A stretch of DNA of 64,000 nucleotides, taken from Tamarix chinensis. Taxonomy: Eukaryota > Streptophyta > Magnoliopsida > Caryophyllales > Tamaricaceae. Shown here piece by piece: positions 57,143 through 64,000 of this stretch. The first letter of the stretch is position 1, and every line of letters begins with the position of its first letter. The DNA lies in NCBI GenBank assembly GCA_030549775.1, contig CM060173.1, positions 39,442,610 to 39,506,609 of the forward strand, in the 5' to 3' direction. A program made the position numbers and the translations under genes. The notes under the pieces were generated by a model, which did no database searches, was not told the DNA's origin, and saw only the letters and a list, made by a program, of their open reading frames with translations.

Positions 57143-57480
57143 GGCTGGATATTGGCTGCAAGGTGGCTTGGATGATGACATCAAAAAGTGGCTCAAAAGT
57201 GGCTTGAAGATTGGCTAAGAATATCACTACAAGTTTATGGTAGCTTTAGGGAAGTTTCCATGGCTCATGCATGATTGATTTTCTTACATGAAAAGGTGGC
57301 AGATTTGGGTTGTGTTTGTTTTCCCATAGTGAGTATAAAAAAGAAGGGCATTGGGAAAGAGAAAGTATGGGAGAAAAGTTTAGTGGACACCTTTCCAAAT
57401 TAGAAGAATTTTGGGGTCGTCTAATTTAGGGAGAAGGGTGTTTAAAATGGCATTAGATTTAGGGGATTATCTTACATCAC
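57143..57480. repeat. Dispersed repeat shared with 43640-43925
   Basis: Carries the 'aagtggctt' words, TTTAGTGGACACCTTTCC, AATTAGAAGAATTTTGGGG and TCTAATTTAGGGAGAAGGG in the same order as the 43.7 kb copy, with an extra inserted stretch at about 57260-57370. Confidence 0.65.
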
Positions 57481-60030
57481 CCACCACATGAGGTTAGGAT
57501 ATATCGAAGGGGTTTTTCTCTCAGGATATCACACCCACTACACATTGAGTGCACCTTCCATAAGGGCTAACACAAATCGGGATACAACACCCACCACACG
57601 TGGTCAAAGTATATCACGGGGGCTTATACTGGGATACCTCGCCCACTACATCTTGAATGCCTACACCATAATACGAAGTGCCAAGGGCTTGTATCCACCC
57701 AAACTGGATACAAATGTCATACCATCCTGCCGTAGTATAATTTTATACCCCAAAGATATGCACATATCGCATACCGACCACATCCATATAGAGAAAGAAA
57801 AAGGTACTAAGTAAAAATATAAACTAAAGGGTGACCCACCCACTAACTCCCGATCAACTACGCCAAGAGTCGGAGAAAAAGACTCAAAGAAAATCTTATT
57901 CCATTATTATTACTGATCAAGTGATATCAAAAATCATAGATTGACTCCACAAATAACCAATTAGGTGTTTCCAAGTCATAACACCAAACACATCACAAGC
58001 CATAAAAGTCCCCAATTGATTGTTTCCAAGTAATAAAACTAAACACAATTAAATTCTATTATTATCTAAATTAGTTGTTTCCAAGGGATAACACAAAACA
58101 CATCACACATCATATGGTATAAAAGCCACCAATTGGGTGTTTAGAGATGACATTGAACATAACCAATTCAAGTCCCAAATATCATCATTATGATTCTTAT
58201 TAAATATATGGCAAATATAGTTCAAATCATAATTTAAATGTTGTAATTATATGGAAGTATTAACATAAAAGACCCAAAAGAAGAAGAACAATTAATAAAA
58301 GAACCAATTAATTTTACAATTAGACTAGTCGATTGGTCCTTGAGACCAGTCGTCTTGTCTAGATGTATTAGACCTACATAAAAATCAAAACACCGGCAGA
58401 CCAATCGACTAATAAATCTCACTAATTTACTTTTCATAGGAAACCAATTGATGAGTTTGGTTCAACTTGTTTATGAGTTTAAGCATAGACCAGACCACTT
58501 TGGTCATAGGGTCACTACTTGATGGGCTTGGAGAGCCAATCGACTGTTCATAGAAACTAGTTGACTGGTTCATCAAACCAATTGACTGATCTCACAACTA
58601 ACCAATTAAAATTTCCAAACCGTGTGAGTGTTCACATACCTAGTCAATGGGTTTAACAAACTGACTATCGAGTTTGGGTAAAACAACAACCAAACATGCG
58701 ATACACACACCAAAATTTTCCAAACTTTACCATATTAATCCTAGCATGATTATATGTCATAAAGCACATAAAGATATATGATGCACACATAAAGATAAAT
58801 GTTAATGTAGGCATTTAAATGAAATCACACTCAAACTTCCAAATCATGCATAAAATCAAATAAACCAACAATGCTTAATTTCAAAAAGAAACTCCAACAC
58901 ATACTCAAATTCTAGAATATAATTAGCCCATTCTCAATACAAAAACACACCAAGAGCATGGAACCACAATGTGCAACAAAACCTCATTCTTATTAAAGAT
59001 AAGAATACCTTACCTTGAAGTAATTCTCTAGGACAAAACTCCTACTTGATTTCTATCTAGTAGGACCTTGATTCTTAAGAAAATCAAAAGTAAAAGCCAT
59101 TAAAACTCCTCTTTAAAACTTCATTCAATTAAAAGAAGAAGAAGAAGAATGCAACTCAACCTTTTATCATAAATAGAATTACGTGGTAAACGAAGCTAAA
59201 ATCTTCAACATTTCTCAAATCTTAATCCTTCCTTACTTAAAATAAAAAGGAAGAACTAAAGCTAAGATTAGAAGAAAAAAGAAGAGACAAGAATTTAACT
59301 AAGGGAGGGAAAAAACAAAAGGCAAACCTCTATTTTCCAATAGAAAAGAAAAGGGGGAATAAAGGAATGGTCAACACATAGGAAATTTTCCACAAAGAAA
59401 AGGAAGATAATGAGCAATTGTAGGTGGTAAGAAGTGAAATGAATTAGAATTAAAGTTTATAGGATGGAGAGCTTGCCAACATCTACAATAGATTGGTATG
59501 GTTGAGTATGGGCAACTAAGTGTAAGAAAACACTTGATGGGGTAAAGGAGGTGGTTAAGTGTAGTCAGGAAGAGACATGTTAGAAGGTTGGCGAGTTAGG
59601 GAAGGGGTGCAAAAAGTTAAACATGCAACTCAGCTACCAAAAGAGGAAGATAAAGGTGAGGAAAAAGAGAAGAGGCGATGTATGCCTCCAAAAGTATTTT
59701 TTGGAAAATTTTAGCTAAATAAAATCATATAATGATCTAAATAATGTAAAAATAATCTCAAGGCACTAAAATATGCTCATTAGCACAAATAGATTCTAAT
59801 TAAAAGTTTTTATAAACATTGGAAAGAGATTCAAATCAAAATCACAAAAAGATTTGAAACTGCAATGAGAAAACTGATTTATTCGTTGAGAATAAAATTG
59901 TCAATCTCTAAATGTACTAGTTGATCAGTACACCTAAAAATCACGTTTTATTTGAATTTCAAGCCCTTTTCAAAAAGTAAATATAATTTATTTTATAACA
60001 ACATAATTTTAAATATTTTTTAAAGGATTT
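57480..60030 (-). mobile_element. 3' LTR (truncated) of a Del/Tekay-like chromovirus
   Basis: 57485-59026 is a diverged direct repeat of 62505-64000. Shared landmarks are TGAGTGCACCT, AAGGGCTAACACAAAT, CTTGAATG, ATAATTTTATACC, ACTAACTCCC and the end word AAGAATACCTTACCTTGAAGT. It lies on the 3' side of the minus-strand integrase fragment, as a 3' LTR should. Its left part (matching 61727-62500) is missing. It holds many ACTAGT/GATTGG words and no gene. Confidence 0.7.
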
Positions 60031-60199
60031 TAGAACTGAGTATTTTATATCAAAGGATTTTGAATTTGTCCCTGAAGTCCACAAAAGAAACATTGATGTA
60101 AGCTTAAAACATAACAAAACCCTAAGCCACCAAGTAAAAATAAAACAATAAGGGATAGTATACGAGGGACGAGTATTGTTCCATTAAAAGGGATAGCAC

Positions 60200-60800
60200 T
60201 ACCTACGCAATGCACTACATGAACAACTCGAGATACTTCATCTTGATCTCCTCCTCGGACTCCTAAGTGGCCTCCTCCACTCCATTGTATGACCACAAGA
60301 CCTTTATTAATGGAAAAACCTTCAAATGCATCTAGCATGCCTTAGTATCAAGAATCCTTAGTGGTCGCTCCTCATCAAAAAATGCATCATCAATCTCAAT
60401 TGACTCTAGTTGAATGATGTGCGACAAATCTACCACATACCTCCTCAACTGAGAGATATGAAAAACGTTATGCACTCGCAAATGCTCAACAGGCAAGGCG
60501 AGATGGTAAAAAACCTCTCTCTAACTTGATTTAAAATCTCATATAGCCTAATACACCTCAAGATAGGTTTTCCCTTCCAACAAAAATGCTTCACTCCCCT
60601 GGTGGGGAAAACCTTAAAAAGAACTTGGTCACCAACCTCAAATCCATATGCTCTCCCATATAGATCTACATAACTCTTCTCTTTATTTTGGGTAACCTTC
60701 ATCTGATCTTGAATTAGCTTCTTCTCCTCTCTAATTTTCTCAATTTCTTGGCCTATTATCTAGCCATAATATTTTCCCAAGTTCAACCCATCAAAAGAGA
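60200..60800 (-). pseudogene. Del/Tekay-type integrase C-terminus with chromodomain remnant
   Basis: On the minus strand: EIEKIREEKKLIQDQMKVTQNKEKSY, DLYGRAYGFEVGDQVLFKVFPTRGVKHF, then VHNVFHISQLRRYV, then DEERPLRILDTK, and across a frame change FPLIKVLWSYNGVEEAT and LELF. This is the chromovirus integrase end with a type-II-like chromodomain. In the family that domain binds histone marks and steers insertion into heterochromatin. RT and the integrase core are absent; upstream, the frame fades after about 60790. Stops lie near 60342 and in the linker. Confidence 0.8.
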
Positions 60801-61710
60801 AGAAACCATAAATGTACCTATGACGACATATGTATACCTATTAGCCTTTAACTAACATATCACATTCAGCGACAACCTAAAGGTTGTCCTAAAATACTAC
60901 CTAAACCTTACCCTTGCTGAAAAGCATATGGCCTCTAAATCCTTTACAGTGAAGCAACTCTGCTAGCTCCACTATCTATACACTAAGCTCTCTAAATTGG
61001 TGATGTTTATGCCACTGTCCTTTACGAATGTGACTGCTCTTGCAAGACACAACCCTCGATGGTATGGTTATGAGCATGTGTAATCACTAATTCCTCCAAG
61101 ACTTATATACATGACAGGTAGATCCTACACACGAGTCTCCACCAATATCTAGACAAAAGTCTCCCACTATTTTGTAGTAACTCCTCTCAGCTGTTGACCT
61201 CTCTACTATTCATCATCATAACCCCACAAGTGGAATACTTCATTGTCCGCCTACCTACTCTCTAGGCAACCACTAGCTGAAAAGATCTTATTGGAGTCCC
61301 TTAACCAACACTCCAATACATCCAAGTCCTCCTAACCCTTAAAGACTGATGAGTGATAAAGATCGACTTTGCAAACTAATCCTCTAGTGGTGGTGGCGGT
61401 TATGGAGCCTCCTCACTTTGAATCTAATGCTCCATGAAAGCTCCAACTGTATCCATAAAATGCTTGAGATACCAATTCGCAGCTATAAAAGTCTTCAAAT
61501 ACTAAATCATATTAGAAAAGGCCAACTAATAACTATTCAATTATTATATGTTGAGGTACCATATAAGGCTAGAAATTAGTCCTATCTTATAAATTTAAGG
61601 CTAACTCCATACCCAACCAACGCTCACTCACAAACTAAATCGAATTCTATATTTTGGATAAAATTGAAGAAATTTATTTTTGTAAAACAACATTAGAATT
61701 TAAAACCATA
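60801..61710. other. Internal remnant of the Del/Tekay-like element, no readable gene
   Basis: Between the integrase fragment and the primer site on the same strand there should be gag and pol. Only about 0.9 kb of decayed sequence without clear motifs is left, so most of the internal region is deleted. Confidence 0.5.
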
Positions 61711-61726
61711 GGTTGTGATGCCAACT
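61711..61726 (-). promoter_or_regulatory. Degenerate retrotransposon primer-binding site
   Basis: Minus strand AGTTGGCATCACAACC follows directly after the LTR end (…GGTGGTACA). It resembles AGTTGGTATCAGAGCC, the tRNA-Met-type site of Del/Tekay elements, with four mismatches. Confidence 0.5.
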
Positions 61727-64000
61727 TGTACCACCCTAATATATAAACCACAAAATTTTATTTGAAAGACAATGTGAAAGCGATTGAAAAGAAAATTTAG
61801 GAATTAATACCGCCACATCAACAATGAGAGATGTGTGATCACCACCTAACCAATACATGATGTAAGGCAAAACTAAAAAAGAAATGAAAAGATGCATGCT
61901 TATAATAATAGTACAACGGTACTAATGAATACAAAGATGAGAATGGTGATATAGATAGAAAGAGTCTAAAAATTAATTACAAGAACTTAAAGCTAAGAGT
62001 TTAAATAACCAGAAGAACAAAAACTTTCTGATGCAGTAGGTAAAACACCTCTAACCGGTTAGCAATGGCCAACTACTAGCCCACTTTATCACCTTCAGCA
62101 TACTCTAACTGAGAATCATACCCTTACAAATCATCCTTTGCTCCCCGAACCAGATGTCGGATAATCACAGTGACGACACAAGTGTAGTATTAGGACGGTA
62201 AAGTATTGGTAAAACAAAATACCCAAAATATGATAAGGCTCATGCAATACATTGAAGTCACATAGTATCTTAATGATAAGTATACTAATATAATACTTAG
62301 GCTAATGGTAGTAATATAAGGCATGCTTGCATGGAAATCATAGAAGAATAGTAATACAGTAAATGTATCACAATCCACACAATGTAAACTATATTATAAT
62401 TCTTTCTTTAGTGACCGTATAATTTCCTGTTATTTAAATAGTTCATTCAACCACGCCTAGTTCTCCAACATGAATAAAATTTATGGCAGTAAATAAGTAT
62501 AATGGGATACCACATCTACCACACGGGGTCAGGATACATCGAAAGGACTTTTCTCCAAGGATACCATACTTACCACACATTGAGTGCACCTACCACAAGG
62601 GCTAACACAAATTGGGATACCGCACCCATCATATCTTGAATGTCTCTGCTAAGAGAGCTAAAAAGTTGGGATACCAAATCTACCTAAGCAATAGACAATA
62701 TGATGTACTAGGGGGCTTGTTATAGGATACCTCACATGCCTAAACTAGACACCGATGCCATATTGGCCTACCATAGTATAATTTTATACCTTGAAGATAT
62801 GTTTATACGTCCCTACCAACTACAACCTAGTAGAGAAGAAAATGGGTATTGATTGAAAATATAAATTAAATGGTAACTCACCCACTAACTCCCCATCAGC
62901 TACCCTAAGAGTCAGAGAAAAAAGCTCAAATGAAATCTTATTCAATTATTATTAATTATCAAGTGATATCACAAATCATAGATTAACTCCACAAATAATG
63001 AATTAGGTGTTTCCAAGTGATAAGACCAAATATATCACAAGCCATAAAAGCCACTAATTAGGTGTTTCTAAGTGATACCACAAAACACAATTAAATTCTA
63101 TTATTATTTAAATTGCATGTTTTCAAGTGATAACATTAAACACATCATAAGGCATAAAAGCTACCAACTGGATGTTCGGATTTAACACCAAACTTAACCA
63201 ATTTCAAATATCACCATTATAATTCTCATTAAATATAGAGCAAACATGGTTGAAATAATAATTTAATTGTTGTAATTACAAGGAGGTATTAACATAAAAG
63301 GCCCAAAAGAAGAACAACAATTAACAAAAGAACCAGGCAACATACAGTCAGACCAATTGAGTGGTCCCAGAGACTAGTTGACTTGTTTGGTTATACCAAA
63401 TCTAGCCCTAAAACAACACCAACAAACAAGTCTCCTAGTTGGTCTCACAAATTAATTATTTATAGGAGACTAGTCGATGGGTTTGGTATAACCAGTCGAT
63501 GGATTTAGCAAAACTATCGACTATTCATATAAATCGGTCAACTAGTTCATTGAATCAACTTATCTCACAACTAGCCAATCAAAATTTTCAAACCATTCAA
63601 ATGTTCACACAATCAATCGATGGAATTAATGAACTAATCGACTAGTTTGGGTAAAGCATCACTCAGACTTCCGATACACGAACCAAATTTCCCAAACTTT
63701 ACCATATTAATATTAGCAAGCTTCTATGTCATAAAACACATATAGAGACATGTTACACACATAGAATCATATGAATACATGTTAATGAAGGCATTTAAGC
63801 AAAATCATACTCAAACTACCAAATCATGCGTAAAATCAGAGAAACTAACAATGCTTAATTTTAGAAAGGAACTCCACCACATGCTCGAATTATAGAATAC
63901 AATTAGCCCGTACTCAATAGAAAAGCACACCAAAAACATGGAACAACAATGAGCAACAAACCTCATTCATATTAAAGATAAGAATACCTTACCTTGAAGT
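61727..64000 (-). mobile_element. 5' LTR of the Del/Tekay-like chromovirus, runs off the window
   Basis: Begins TGTACCACCC on the plus strand beside the primer site. 62505-64000 repeats 57485-59026. The stretch 61727-62504 has no partner in the window. No gene is present; a minus-strand frame at 62378-62190 is hydrophobic but has no motif. Confidence 0.65.

Overview
The window looks like repeat-rich nuclear DNA of a flowering plant, probably a woody or perennial eudicot, although the species cannot be read from the sequence. It is A+T-rich, has no recognisable host gene, no rRNA or tRNA gene and no bacterial signal. It is filled with plant transposable elements (Ty1/copia, Ty3/gypsy, LINE, a PIF/Harbinger-like TIR element) and a cluster of endogenous pararetrovirus (EPRV, family Caulimoviridae) copies.

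Layout. Positions 1-311 hold a piece of a Ty3 LTR. From about 3.19 kb to 32.1 kb lies one shattered Ty1/copia element (gag, zinc knuckle, integrase, RT, RNase H). Four insertions opened it, each with a visible target-site duplication: a solo LTR at 2257-3187 (TSD AAAAT), a 5'-truncated LINE at 3287-6523 (13-bp TSD), a solo Ty3 LTR at 9044-10002 (TSD GTGGG) and a TIR element at 10931-31609 (TSD TAA). The EPRVs sit inside the TIR element.

The EPRV cluster has four damaged copies. Copy A (+, 12308-18339) and copy B (-, 18340-25832) are tail to tail. They meet at the tRNA-Met primer-binding site and form a large inverted repeat with two promoters facing each other. Copy C (+, 25850-30818) is head to head with B. 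Copy D (+, 33346-38366) arose with C from a tandem duplication of about 7.5 kb that also copied host flank. The viral genome had one large ORF (movement protein, coat protein, CCHC knuckle, aspartic protease, reverse transcriptase, RNase H), then a second ORF of about 450 codons, then a promoter/leader region. The order resembles the petuvirus/florendovirus side of the Caulimoviridae. All copies carry stops, frameshifts or deletions; B is the least damaged.

Right of the cluster: a deleted Ty3 element with two LTRs and a gag fragment (40.16-42.76 kb), LTR-like and unassigned repeats (42.8-47.7 kb), a minus-strand Ty3 pol fragment with its 3' LTR (47.7-51.2 kb) whose integrase tail is encoded inside the LTR as in CRM-type elements, an A+T-rich stretch with microsatellites (51.2-53.1 kb), LTR-like DNA with a minisatellite and a 1-kb purine tract (53.4-57.1 kb), and a minus-strand Del/Tekay-like chromovirus with a chromodomain remnant (57.5 kb to the window end). 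No gene here looks functional as protein. The main possible activity is RNA made from the inverted EPRV pair.
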